From CAYQAJ01 sp964415245 (lineage in GTDB: Bacteria; Planctomycetota; Planctomycetia; Pirellulales; Pirellulaceae), in the NCBI GenBank assembly GCA_964415245.1, contig CAYQAJ010000081.1:1-18698 (forward strand): a DNA stretch of 18,698 nucleotides, read 5' to 3'. Both the position numbers and the translations under genes were made by a program. The notes below the pieces were generated by a model. That model was not told the DNA's origin. It saw nothing but the letters and a program-made list of their open reading frames with translations, and made no database searches. How positions within the stretch are numbered: position 1 is the stretch's first letter; the number at the start of each line of letters is the position of its first letter. Shown here piece by piece: positions 7,857 to 14,909 of this stretch.

Positions 7857-9629
7857 ATGAACACCGTCTTTGCTAGATTCGATCTCCGCACCCGGTATCC
7901 GTTAGCGGCGCTGTTGGCGCCGCTGCTCTTGTTGGCCGCCTCCGGGTGTTCCGGCGGTTCACAGGGCTCCGGCGATAAAGAGCTGCCGGTCGCAGGTGGC
8001 GATAGCGGGCGCAGCGGCGCATCCCCTGGCTCATCCGCGTCGTCGGGAACCACCGGTGCCGGCGGCGCTGTCTCGGGCCCCGCCAACATCGCTCCCAGAC
8101 CGGAAAAGGGAAACGACACGACACCCGACGATGACGGCGAACAGGCAAGTACCGATCCCGCTCCCGCCGACAACGGCCACAGCACGAATCCGGATGGCGG
8201 TGCGAACGACTCGCACGACTCGGACACAACCCCGAAGCGCGAGCCGCTCTTTGAAGGCTGGCCCGAGCCGAAGCTCGTGCTGTTCATCACGGGCCGGCAG
8301 AACGGTTATATCGAGCCGTGCGGATGCACCGGCTTGGCCAACCAGAAAGGCGGCCTCGCGCGACGCCACACCTTCTACCAGCAGCTTGTGAAGCGCGGTT
8401 GGAACGTCGTCCCGCTCGACGTGGGCAGCCAGGTCCGCCGCTTCGGCCGGCAGCCCGAGATCAAGTTCCAATTCACCGCCGCTGGCCTCGCGAGCATGAA
8501 GTACCAGGGCGTGACCTTGGGGCCCGACGACCTGCGTCTGTCGGGCCTCGAGTTGTACAGTCTATTCGTGAACCTGAACCGCGATGCGAGAAACCCGTTC
8601 GTCGGCTCGAACGTCACGGTTCTCGATCCCCAGGTCATGCCGACCTACCGTGTGTTGACGGTAGGGGAGAAAAGGGTCGGCATCACGAGCGTGCTGGGCG
8701 ACGAGGAGCAACGCCGCGTCAACAACGGCGACGTCACGATGCTGGCCGCCGAGGAGGGACTCCGCAAGGCGTGGGATAGGCTGAAGGAGGAGAAGTGCGA
8801 CTTCAACGTGCTGCTGGTGCATGCCGACCTCGACGCGACGAAGCGGCTGGCCCAGGCATTTCCCAACTTCGACGTGGTGGTTACCGCGGGCGGCGCCGAT
8901 GAACCGGCCTTCCGTCCGGAAAAGATCCCCGACAGCAAGGCCCTGTTGGTGCAGGTGGGGGCCAAGGGGATGTACGTGGGCGTGCTGGGCGTGTTCGACG
9001 ATGCCAAGGAGCCGTACCGCTTTCAGCGCGTGCCGCTCGACGCCCGTTTCGAGGACTCGCGCGAGATGCTCGATCTGCTGGCGGCGTACCAGCGGCAGCT
9101 CGAACAGGCCGGGCTCGAACGACTGGGCCTCAAGCCGATTCCCCATCCCAGCGGCCGCGAGTTTGTCGGCTCTGAAAAGTGCGGCGAGTGCCACACCACG
9201 GCCTACGGCATCTGGAAGAAGACGCCCCACGCCCACGCCACCACGTCGATTGCCGAGCCGACCGAGCGCTCCGAGATTCCGCGGCACTACGATCCCGAAT
9301 GCCTGAGCTGCCACGTCACGGGCTGGAACCCGCAGAAGTATTTTCCGTATGCCTCGGGTTACCTCAGCCTCGACAAGACTCCGCTGATGGTGGGTAACGG
9401 CTGCGAGAACTGCCATGGGCCCGGCTCGGCGCACGTGGCGGCCGAAGAGGGCGAAGCCGAGGCGACCGACGAGGAGATCGCCGCCCTGCAGGCGGAGATG
9501 CGACTCCCGTTCGACCAGGCCGAGCATCACTGCATGGAGTGCCACGACCTCGACAACAGCCCCGACTTCCACGCCGCCGGCGCGTTCGAGAAGTACTGGA
9601 AGCAGATCGAGCACAAGGGGAAGTATTAG
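7857..9629 (+). CDS. Tetraheme c-type cytochrome lipoprotein with an N-terminal 5'-nucleotidase-like domain
   Basis: The 590-residue product begins with a lipoprotein signal peptide (hydrophobic 17-27, lipobox AASGC with C31), followed by a Gly/Ser/Asp-rich linker to about residue 125. Residues about 138-420 resemble the metallophosphatase/5'-nucleotidase fold seen in other multihaem fusion proteins: LFITGRQNGYIEPCGCTG (C155, C157), NQKGGLARR, and VLLVHADLDATKRLAQAFPNFDVVVTAGG. The usual metal-binding DxH and GNHD motifs are not obvious, so catalysis is doubtful. The C-terminal part carries four CxxCH haem sites: CGECH (442), CLSCH (482), CENCH (516) and CMECH (559), in an arrangement like cytochrome c554-type proteins. 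It is predicted to be membrane-tethered and face the periplasm. The substrate and redox partner are unknown. Confidence 0.88.
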   Translation: MNTVFARFDLRTRYPLAALLAPLLLLAASGCSGGSQGSGDKELPVAGGDSGRSGASPGSSASSGTTGAGGAVSGPANIAPRPEKGNDTTPDDDGEQASTDPAPADNGHSTNPDGGANDSHDSDTTPKREPLFEGWPEPKLVLFITGRQNGYIEPCGCTGLANQKGGLARRHTFYQQLVKRGWNVVPLDVGSQVRRFGRQPEIKFQFTAAGLASMKYQGVTLGPDDLRLSGLELYSLFVNLNRDARNPFVGSNVTVLDPQVMPTYRVLTVGEKRVGITSVLGDEEQRRVNNGDVTMLAAEEGLRKAWDRLKEEKCDFNVLLVHADLDATKRLAQAFPNFDVVVTAGGADEPAFRPEKIPDSKALLVQVGAKGMYVGVLGVFDDAKEPYRFQRVPLDARFEDSREMLDLLAAYQRQLEQAGLERLGLKPIPHPSGREFVGSEKCGECHTTAYGIWKKTPHAHATTSIAEPTERSEIPRHYDPECLSCHVTGWNPQKYFPYASGYLSLDKTPLMVGNGCENCHGPGSAHVAAEEGEAEATDEEIAALQAEMRLPFDQAEHHCMECHDLDNSPDFHAAGAFEKYWKQIEHKGKY

Positions 9630-9686
9630 GTACGGGTCGCCGCGCGGCAAAGCGCATGGTCGCATCGACGAGGTTTCGCGTCCAGT

Positions 9687-10406
9687 ATGATCGGTACGTT
9701 GCTAGCCGACGAACTTCGGTTCCTGACCTTTCGCCGCCCCAGTCCCGCCATTCACACGCAATGGAAGGCATTTCTGGCGCTGGGCCTGTTCTTCACGTGG
9801 CTCGCCGGAATGGGTCGCTATTGGGACAATCCCAGGGCATATCTGTGGCAGCACCTCGGGCTTGGCTCCGTCGTCTACGTTTTTGTGCTCGCACTTCTCC
9901 TGTGGGCCTTGCTTGCCCCACTGCGGCCGAAGAACTGGTCGTATAAGAATGTGCTGATTTTCGTAACGCTCACCGCGCCGCCCGCGCTGCTCTATGCGAT
10001 CCCCGTCGAGCGGTTGATGTCGGTTGGTTCGGCGCAGGTCGTGAATGCGTGGTTCCTGGGCGTCGTTTCCATCTGGCGAGTGGCGCTACTCGCGATCTTT
10101 CTGCGAAGGGTGGCCGGGTTGTCGCTGTGGATGGTCGCGGTGGCCACCCTGCTGCCTCTCGCGATTATCGTCGTGCCGCTTGCTGCGCTGAATCTCGAAC
10201 ACGTGGTTTTCGACATCATGGGTGGTATCAGGGACGAAAACAAAAGCCCTAACGACATGGCGTATGGAATCGTCGTGTTTCTGTCGGTAATCTCGTTCCT
10301 GGCCGCGCCCGTGCTTCTGCTTGTCTATGGCATCGCCGTTTTTCTCGTCTGGCGCGGCGCTAAGCAAGCGGCGGCAACCGACTCGCCGCCAGCGCCTGGC
10401 GGCTGA
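9687..10406 (+). CDS. Unrecognised multi-pass membrane protein
   Basis: The 239-residue protein was not recognised with confidence; its layout is somewhat like YIP1-type membrane proteins. Hydrophobic segments are seen at about 27-41, 58-78, 87-104, 121-139, 145-167 and 193-224 (the last may be one or two helices). The short loop with DIMGGIRDENKSPNDMAYG (about 176-194) breaks the hydrophobic pattern. The N-terminus (ADELRFLTFRRPSP) is likely cytoplasmic by the positive-inside rule. It starts 57 bp after the cytochrome gene with no strong Shine-Dalgarno site (GAGG about 13 nt upstream), and is the last gene of the + strand block. A link to the cytochrome rests only on adjacency. Confidence 0.72.
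   Translation: MIGTLLADELRFLTFRRPSPAIHTQWKAFLALGLFFTWLAGMGRYWDNPRAYLWQHLGLGSVVYVFVLALLLWALLAPLRPKNWSYKNVLIFVTLTAPPALLYAIPVERLMSVGSAQVVNAWFLGVVSIWRVALLAIFLRRVAGLSLWMVAVATLLPLAIIVVPLAALNLEHVVFDIMGGIRDENKSPNDMAYGIVVFLSVISFLAAPVLLLVYGIAVFLVWRGAKQAAATDSPPAPGG
10385..10403 (+). other. Perfect 8-bp GC-rich hairpin abutting the stop codon
   Basis: GCCGCCAG (10385-10392) and CTGGCGGC (10396-10403) form a perfect 8-bp stem with a CGC loop immediately before TGA 10404-10406. There is no T run, so this is not a canonical intrinsic terminator, though it is the strongest stem near the end of the + strand block. The rest of the convergent gap (10407-10507) has only small, mutually exclusive pairings such as CAGATC 10417-10422 with GATCTG 10431-10436. 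Confidence 0.35.
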
Positions 10407-10507
10407 ATCGCAATGTCAGATCCGCCCGATGATCTGGGCGAGAACCGGAGATCACGGACGACCGACAAGCTATCGCGTCGCGGTGTCACGAAGATGCCGC
10501 AGCGGCC

Positions 10508-11257
10508 CTACATCGCCAGTTCGGCCAGGGCTTCATCGGGCACGTTGAAGTTCGACGATACGTTTTGCACGTCGTCGTGTTCGTCGAGCGCTTCCACGAG
10601 TTTGAGCACCGTGCGGGCCGTGTCCACGTCGAGCTCGACCGTGTTGGCGGGAATCCGCGTGATCTCTTTACTGTCGGGCTTGATGCCGGCCTGTTCGAGG
10701 GCCTGGGCCACTGTGGAAAAGACGTCCACGTTGCAGGTGAGCTCGAATTGGTCCCCCTCTCGGCGCAGGTCGTCGGCGCCGGCTTCGAGGCCGATCTCGA
10801 TGAGACGCTCCTCGGCGACCGCACTGGCGGGGATGAAAAAAAGCCCCTTGCGCTCGAACATCCAGGCGACGCAGTTGGTGCCGCCCAACTTGCCGCCGTG
10901 CGATTCGAACACCTTGCGAATCTCGGGCGCCGTGCGGTTGCGGTTGTCGGTCACGATGTCGCACAGCACGGCGACGCCGCCGGGGCCGTATCCTTCGTAG
11001 AGCACCTCCTCGACGTTGCCCCCATCCAGCTCGCCGGTGCCCTTCTTGATTGCCCGCTCAATGTTGTCCTTGGGCAGGCTGACGGCCTTGGCGTCGGCAA
11101 TGGCGGTGCGGAGGCGGACGTTGGTCGCCGGATCGCCACCGCCGGCCTTAGCGGCGACGATGATGCTCTTGGCCAGCTTGCTCCACAGCTTGCCCCGCTT
11201 GCTATCGACGAGGGCCTTCTTGTGCTTGATGCCGGCCCAGTGGGAGTGACCTGCCAT
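10508..11257 (-). CDS. yebC: YebC/PmpR family protein (translation/transcription regulator)
   Basis: The 249-residue protein has the standard length and start of the family: MAGHSHWAGIKHKK, then SKRGKLWSKLAKSIIVAAKAGGGDP, LPKDNIERAIKKGTGE, YEGYGPGGVAVLCDIVTDNRNRT and the three-domain layout. YebC-family proteins were named as DNA-binding regulators; more recent work links members to translation of difficult (proline-rich) sequences, so either role is possible. It is the last gene of the - strand block, 168 bp downstream of the TPR gene. There is no Shine-Dalgarno site: the bases just before the ATG are a degenerate heptanucleotide tandem repeat ending 4 nt upstream. The ATG is fixed by the conserved MAGHS start. 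Confidence 0.95.
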   Translation of the reverse strand: MAGHSHWAGIKHKKALVDSKRGKLWSKLAKSIIVAAKAGGGDPATNVRLRTAIADAKAVSLPKDNIERAIKKGTGELDGGNVEEVLYEGYGPGGVAVLCDIVTDNRNRTAPEIRKVFESHGGKLGGTNCVAWMFERKGLFFIPASAVAEERLIEIGLEAGADDLRREGDQFELTCNVDVFSTVAQALEQAGIKPDSKEITRIPANTVELDVDTARTVLKLVEALDEHDDVQNVSSNFNVPDEALAELAM

Positions 11258-11261
11258 GGAT

Positions 11262-11292
11262 AGTTTTCAGTTGTCGGTGTTCAGTTTTCAGT
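11262..11292 (-). repeat. Degenerate heptanucleotide tandem repeat just upstream of yebC
   Basis: Read on the - strand, this 31-bp tract is four 7-nt units plus three bases: ACTGAAA, ACTGAAC, ACCGACA, ACTGAAA, ACT. It ends 4 nt before the yebC ATG, so it occupies the ribosome-binding region. It pairs in design with the tract at 11392-11422. Confidence 0.75.
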
Positions 11293-11320
11293 AGCTTGTC
11301 GCGACCCGAACAGCGTCCGC

Positions 11321-11351
11321 AACCGCAACGGCGTCCCTCTCGCTTGCGGTT
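11321..11351 (-). other. Perfect 8-bp inverted repeat in the TPR-yebC gap
   Basis: AACCGCAA (11321-11328) and TTGCGGTT (11344-11351) are perfect inverted repeats around a 15-nt loop. No T run follows on either strand. It lies between the two heptanucleotide tracts and could be a structured leader element or chance. Confidence 0.35.
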
Positions 11352-11391
11352 TCGCCCTCCGCAGGAAAAGCGTCGACGGCGTCCGCCCCGG

Positions 11392-11422
11392 CTCTTGACT
11401 CTCGACTCTTGTCTCTTGGCTC
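11392..11422 (-). repeat. Degenerate heptanucleotide tandem repeat just downstream of the TPR gene
   Basis: Read on the - strand, this 31-bp tract is GAGCCAA, GAGACAA, GAGTCGA, GAGTCAA, GAG: four 7-nt units plus three bases, purine-rich. It begins 3 nt after the TPR gene's TGA (11426-11428). The length and period are the same as in the tract before yebC, but the unit is different. Confidence 0.75.
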
Positions 11423-11425
11423 GGT

Positions 11426-13648
11426 TCACGGCAGCGGGTGATTGGCGATCTTTTCTTCGACTTCCTTGAGCTTCTTTTCGTCCTTGTCTTCGCGGAAAGC
11501 GTCGGCGGCTTTCCGCCAAACTTCGTGCGCTTTGGCGTGGTCGCCGTTGTGCCAATACGCGTCGCCGAGGTGATCGAAGACCACGCCGTCGGTCTCTTCC
11601 GCCAGTTCGGCGGCCTTTTCGAGCTCCGCGACCGCCTCCTGGTACCGTCCCTGGCGGAACAGCGCCCAACCGAGGCTGTCGCGGTAGGCCATGTTTTCGG
11701 GATCGCCCTCGACAGCAGCCTGGACCATCACGAGCGCACGATGCAAGTACTTATTCTGGTCGGCCCAGAGGTAGCCCAGATCGTTCTGCGCACCGATATC
11801 CTCGGGAAACTCGTCGAGCACCTCCTCCAGCCAGCGTTCGGCCTCGGGCAGGTTCTCCTGGTGAACGCAGATGTTCGACAGGGCCAGCCGAGCGTCGCGC
11901 ATGACTTCGCGGATATCGTCCGAGGTGTACTTGTCGTCGAATTGGGCCAGCAAATCGGTATACGCTGTTACGGCTTCGTCGTAACGGTGGGCGTGGTAGA
12001 GAATCCACGCTTGGCGGCTGTGCAGACGGGCCGACTGCGGCTCAAGCTCGGCGGCCTTGCGGGCGGCGGCGAGCGCGTCGTCGGTCTTGCCTCCTAATTC
12101 GAGCGGGCCGGCGAGATAGAAGTAAAAGATCGCCTTGCGGTCGGGGTCGATGTTCTCGTCGATGGCGCGCCGGAATACGCTCGCCGCTCGATCGAACTCC
12201 TCGGCCATGAACAGCTCCATGCCCCAGGTGACCATCAATTCCGCCTTGGGGGGGTGGTCGGCGGCGAGGGCCAGGTCGAAGTAGGCGTCGGCCACGTCGG
12301 GCCGCTTTGCCGCCAAAGCCAGCGTGGCAATGGCGAGGGCTTCTCCTTCGCCCCACGTAGCTTCGCCAGCGTGCCGTTTCTGTTCGGCCGCGGCGATGAG
12401 CCGGTTGGCCAACTGCTTATCGGCGGCGATGGCCTTGCCGGTTTCTCCCAGGGGCTCGAGTGTGCCGGTTTTCACCAGCGCGCTACCCAGGTCGGCCAAC
12501 AGCTTGGACTGGTCGCCCGAGCGGAGGTGGACCTTCAACAGGCCGGTGTACCCGTCGATGGTTTCCTGCAGCGCGAGTGCACTCCGATACGTTTGCTCGG
12601 CCTTTCCCAGCTCGCCGGCGGCCAGATATCGATCGGCGAGGAAGTAGGCCAAGGGGGCGTTGGCGGCATCGTCGGCGTACAATTCGGCGAGGCGAGTAAG
12701 CAGCGAGGCATCGGCCTGGGTCGCGTCGCCAAGCTTCTTGGCCAATAGCTTGGATGCCAGCTCGTACGGCTCCGTGCCGCCGACCGTCAGCTTGGCGGCG
12801 AAGTACTTGTCGAGCAACTCCCAGGCGGCGTCGTGGTTTTCACGGGCTGCCTCGATCCGGGCGAGCTCGAAGGCGAGAAGCCCCTCGTTGGCTTCCTCTT
12901 CGTTCGCCTTGCGAAACATGTCGGCCGCGTCGTCGAGCCGACCGGCCTGCAGGAAGCACTCTCCCATGAGCGTATACGTGCGGTCGGCGTTACCCAACAG
13001 GGCTTTGACGGTCGAATCGTCGAGGCCGAATCGTTTGGGGTCGGCCAGCGCGTCGCGCACGACGGCCATCGATTCGGCCGCCTGGGGATAGTCCTCCAGG
13101 AGGAAGTAGAGCCGCCCCATCTCCCGGCGGGTGACGACGGTGCCTGGGGCGTCGCCCTCGCCACTCGCTTCGAGCGACAGCGCATACATCGCGACGGCGC
13201 GCTTAAGCTGCTGTAGTTCCGTCAGGTGCATGGCGAGCCGCCGCAACAGAACCGGATCGGAGGGGTCGCGCTCGGCGACCAGCACGGCATAGCGTGCCGC
13301 CTCGCTGCTGTGTTGCAGCGCAAAGGCCAGCGGCACGATCTCGCGCAAGGGGGCCGCCGAATCCGGATCGAGCCGCCAGGCCCGCTGGTACAGACGCAGC
13401 GAGCCGGCGAAGTCCTGTCGCTGAAAGCGAATGCGGGCCTGTGCAAAAAGGGCGTGGGCAGCGACGGCGTCTTCTTCGGCCGGCGTGCGCGACTTCCGGG
13501 GGTCCAAGGGGGTGACCGGGTCTTCCAGCACCGTCGCGGGTGGTGGGTCAGCCACCTCGTGCTGCGCGAAACTGCCGCACGGCCACGCGGCGAATACGGC
13601 TGTCACCATGGCCAGTACCGAAATCCTGCCTACGACGAAACGATGCAC
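11426..13648 (-). CDS. Large exported tetratricopeptide-repeat protein
   Basis: The 740-residue product starts at GTG 13648, supported by a strong AAGGAG site 7 nt upstream. An N-terminal signal peptide (basic MHRFVVGR, hydrophobic core to about 23, probable cleavage after SFA28) sends it out of the cytoplasm. The rest is almost entirely alpha-helical TPR units. Clear ones are ARIRFQRQDFAGSLRLYQRAWRLDP near residue 72, AWILYHAHRYDEAVTAYTDLL, and the C-terminal SLGWALFRQGRYQEAVAELEKA followed by FDHLGDAYWHNGDHAKAHEVWRKA. It ends in a Lys/Glu-rich stretch. TPR proteins are scaffolds for protein complexes; no partner can be named. It lies between the glycosylase-like gene (190 bp upstream) and yebC. 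The upstream gap (13649-13838) shows no gene and no promoter I can defend. Confidence 0.9.
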   Translation of the reverse strand: MHRFVVGRISVLAMVTAVFAAWPCGSFAQHEVADPPPATVLEDPVTPLDPRKSRTPAEEDAVAAHALFAQARIRFQRQDFAGSLRLYQRAWRLDPDSAAPLREIVPLAFALQHSSEAARYAVLVAERDPSDPVLLRRLAMHLTELQQLKRAVAMYALSLEASGEGDAPGTVVTRREMGRLYFLLEDYPQAAESMAVVRDALADPKRFGLDDSTVKALLGNADRTYTLMGECFLQAGRLDDAADMFRKANEEEANEGLLAFELARIEAARENHDAAWELLDKYFAAKLTVGGTEPYELASKLLAKKLGDATQADASLLTRLAELYADDAANAPLAYFLADRYLAAGELGKAEQTYRSALALQETIDGYTGLLKVHLRSGDQSKLLADLGSALVKTGTLEPLGETGKAIAADKQLANRLIAAAEQKRHAGEATWGEGEALAIATLALAAKRPDVADAYFDLALAADHPPKAELMVTWGMELFMAEEFDRAASVFRRAIDENIDPDRKAIFYFYLAGPLELGGKTDDALAAARKAAELEPQSARLHSRQAWILYHAHRYDEAVTAYTDLLAQFDDKYTSDDIREVMRDARLALSNICVHQENLPEAERWLEEVLDEFPEDIGAQNDLGYLWADQNKYLHRALVMVQAAVEGDPENMAYRDSLGWALFRQGRYQEAVAELEKAAELAEETDGVVFDHLGDAYWHNGDHAKAHEVWRKAADAFREDKDEKKLKEVEEKIANHPLP

Positions 13649-13655
13649 GAGGGAA

Positions 13656-13661
13656 CTCCTT
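13656..13661 (-). promoter_or_regulatory. Ribosome binding site deciding the GTG start of the TPR gene
   Basis: AAGGAG on the - strand is 7 nt before GTG 13648. It is one of only a few strong Shine-Dalgarno sites in the window and validates this non-ATG start. Confidence 0.75.
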
Positions 13662-13838
13662 CAACAGTGAGCCGGCGCCAGAGGATAGCGCGGAAGCCGC
13701 ACGGGGCCGATTGCGGGATGACGGTGGTCGTCACATGCTCGCCTTACGCACGTCGCCAACGCACAAGCGTATCCTACTCTTGATGTTAGCAAACAGGTGA
13801 CCCCGATGCCACGTGGTTCGGATCAGGGCGGGCGGCCG

Positions 13839-14714
13839 CTATCGCGGCTTCTTGCGTGCCAGCCGCCTTGTGGCCGACTTCTTGCGTTGGGGCCGACTCG
13901 ACTGCGAGGAGCGCGCGGCGGCGGCCCGTTTGCGAGGGTGGGAAGGGGGCTTCGCGGGAGGCGTCTTGGGGGCCGACGAGGGGGCTTCGTCGGTCTGGGC
14001 GCCGGCCGAGGCCGAATCGGAGGTTTTGGCCGAACGGCGCTTGGGGAGTCTCGAGCGACACGCGGGGTCGATCTCGGTGAGAATATCGCGGACACGTCGC
14101 GAGAACGGCGACGCGGCGAAATCGGCTCCCAGCCGATGCAACAGCGAACCGAAGGGGACGCCCTTGTTTTTGGAGACGGCCCGCTCCAGCCCCGGCACGT
14201 GATTCTTGTCGGCGTCTGCCTGCCCAACCAGATCCAAGAGCACCAACACGGAAAGAGTCGAGCGATCCAACGGAATGGAATGACCGCCCAGCGCCGTCTG
14301 CGTGACGAAGGCCACTGCAAAGGGCGTCGTTCCGTGGATCTTGCCCAGGCTCTTCACCGCGGCACCGATGTTCAGCTTGCGCAGGTGCTCGAGATCGAAC
14401 GAGTATTGCCCCTCGAACACTCCCTGCAGGATCTGCTTCAGCCGCGTGGCGGCGACCGACGGCGCGGGGAGCATGTTCATCTCTTCGCTCAACTCTGCGA
14501 TCGTGGTCACGCGCACTTCGTTCCAGTCGAAGAACGACTCTTGCAGGCGCGCCATGGCCTCGTCGGCCTTTTCGTACTGCGCATCCTCGAGACAGCTCGC
14601 GTAGAGCAACTGTTCCAGCACCGGCCGGTCCGTGGGGGGATGAACCGGCGTGTAGTGCCGCTTGAGCACTTTTTCGAGACGGCTAAACTGTGTGGTACGG
14701 GAGGGAGTGGCCAT
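13839..14714 (-). CDS. HhH-GPD / endonuclease III-like protein with a basic C-terminal tail; catalytic Lys and Fe-S cysteines not seen
   Basis: The 291-residue protein starts at ATG 14714, with GGAAAG 4 nt upstream; a TTG 12 bp further up is in frame but less likely. Residues about 30-220 follow the endonuclease III layout: PVLEQLLYASCLEDAQYEKADEAM at the position of the first helices, then a region of LGKIHGTTPFAVAFVTQTALGGHSIPLDRSTLSVL that lines up with the helix-hairpin-helix and active-site segment. The Asp of the VDTH motif is kept (D150 in IPLDRS), but the Lys of GRKTA is replaced by GTTPF, and the four-cysteine Fe-S cluster is absent (a single Cys, PACRSR). Residues from about 225 on are Ala/Pro/Ser/Lys/Arg-rich and basic, like a nucleic-acid-binding tail. 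It may be a monofunctional glycosylase or a non-catalytic DNA-binding relative; the family call is by eye. Confidence 0.68.
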   Translation of the reverse strand: MATPSRTTQFSRLEKVLKRHYTPVHPPTDRPVLEQLLYASCLEDAQYEKADEAMARLQESFFDWNEVRVTTIAELSEEMNMLPAPSVAATRLKQILQGVFEGQYSFDLEHLRKLNIGAAVKSLGKIHGTTPFAVAFVTQTALGGHSIPLDRSTLSVLVLLDLVGQADADKNHVPGLERAVSKNKGVPFGSLLHRLGADFAASPFSRRVRDILTEIDPACRSRLPKRRSAKTSDSASAGAQTDEAPSSAPKTPPAKPPSHPRKRAAAARSSQSSRPQRKKSATRRLARKKPR

Positions 14715-14718
14715 ACGA

Positions 14719-14724
14719 CTTTCC
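14719..14724 (-). promoter_or_regulatory. Ribosome binding site supporting ATG 14714
   Basis: GGAAAG on the - strand is 4 nt before the ATG of the glycosylase-like gene. It overlaps the in-frame upstream TTG, which argues against using that TTG as the start. Confidence 0.5.
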
Positions 14725-14808
14725 AACGTCGGTCGTGAGAGGGTGCGTATCGGGCTAGTCGAAGTTCACGTTTGCTGCGCTAGGGAGATTCGTCCGTGCC
14801 GCTTCTCG

Positions 14809-14909
14809 TGAGTCGTTTCCCAAACCGTCGGGGACGGGCTCGTTTCGCCCAGTCGGCGGAGCAGAACGTGCCTGTCCGCTGCTTCGCGGGCGGTTTTGCA
14901 ATAGGCTCT
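14809..14909 (-). repeat. Fold-back repeat, copy B (diverged), overlapping the rbfA stop codon
   Basis: The core 14822-14879 matches 18364-18421 at 49 of 58 positions without gaps, counted by eye, and the right-hand flank (CGGTTTTG...ATAGGCTCT) matches the right arm of copy A. Inner arms (GGGGACGGGCTCGTTTCGC at 14830-14848 and its partner ending near 14879) still pair imperfectly. The outer arms have decayed. The right end overlaps the rbfA TAG (14908-14910), so the copy sits at the 3' end of rbfA, in the gap before the glycosylase-like gene. Confidence 0.8.

Noticed and set aside
8562..9665. A 367-residue - strand open frame over the cytochrome gene
   Set aside because: It is antisense to four clear CxxCH motifs and a lipoprotein signal; no family match is visible.
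13649..13838. A possible promoter upstream of the TPR gene
   Set aside because: Candidate -35 and -10 hexamers could not be found at an acceptable spacing, so no site is reported.
13797..14738. A 313-residue + strand open frame
   Set aside because: It is antisense to the glycosylase-like gene, which has a recognisable domain layout and a Shine-Dalgarno site.
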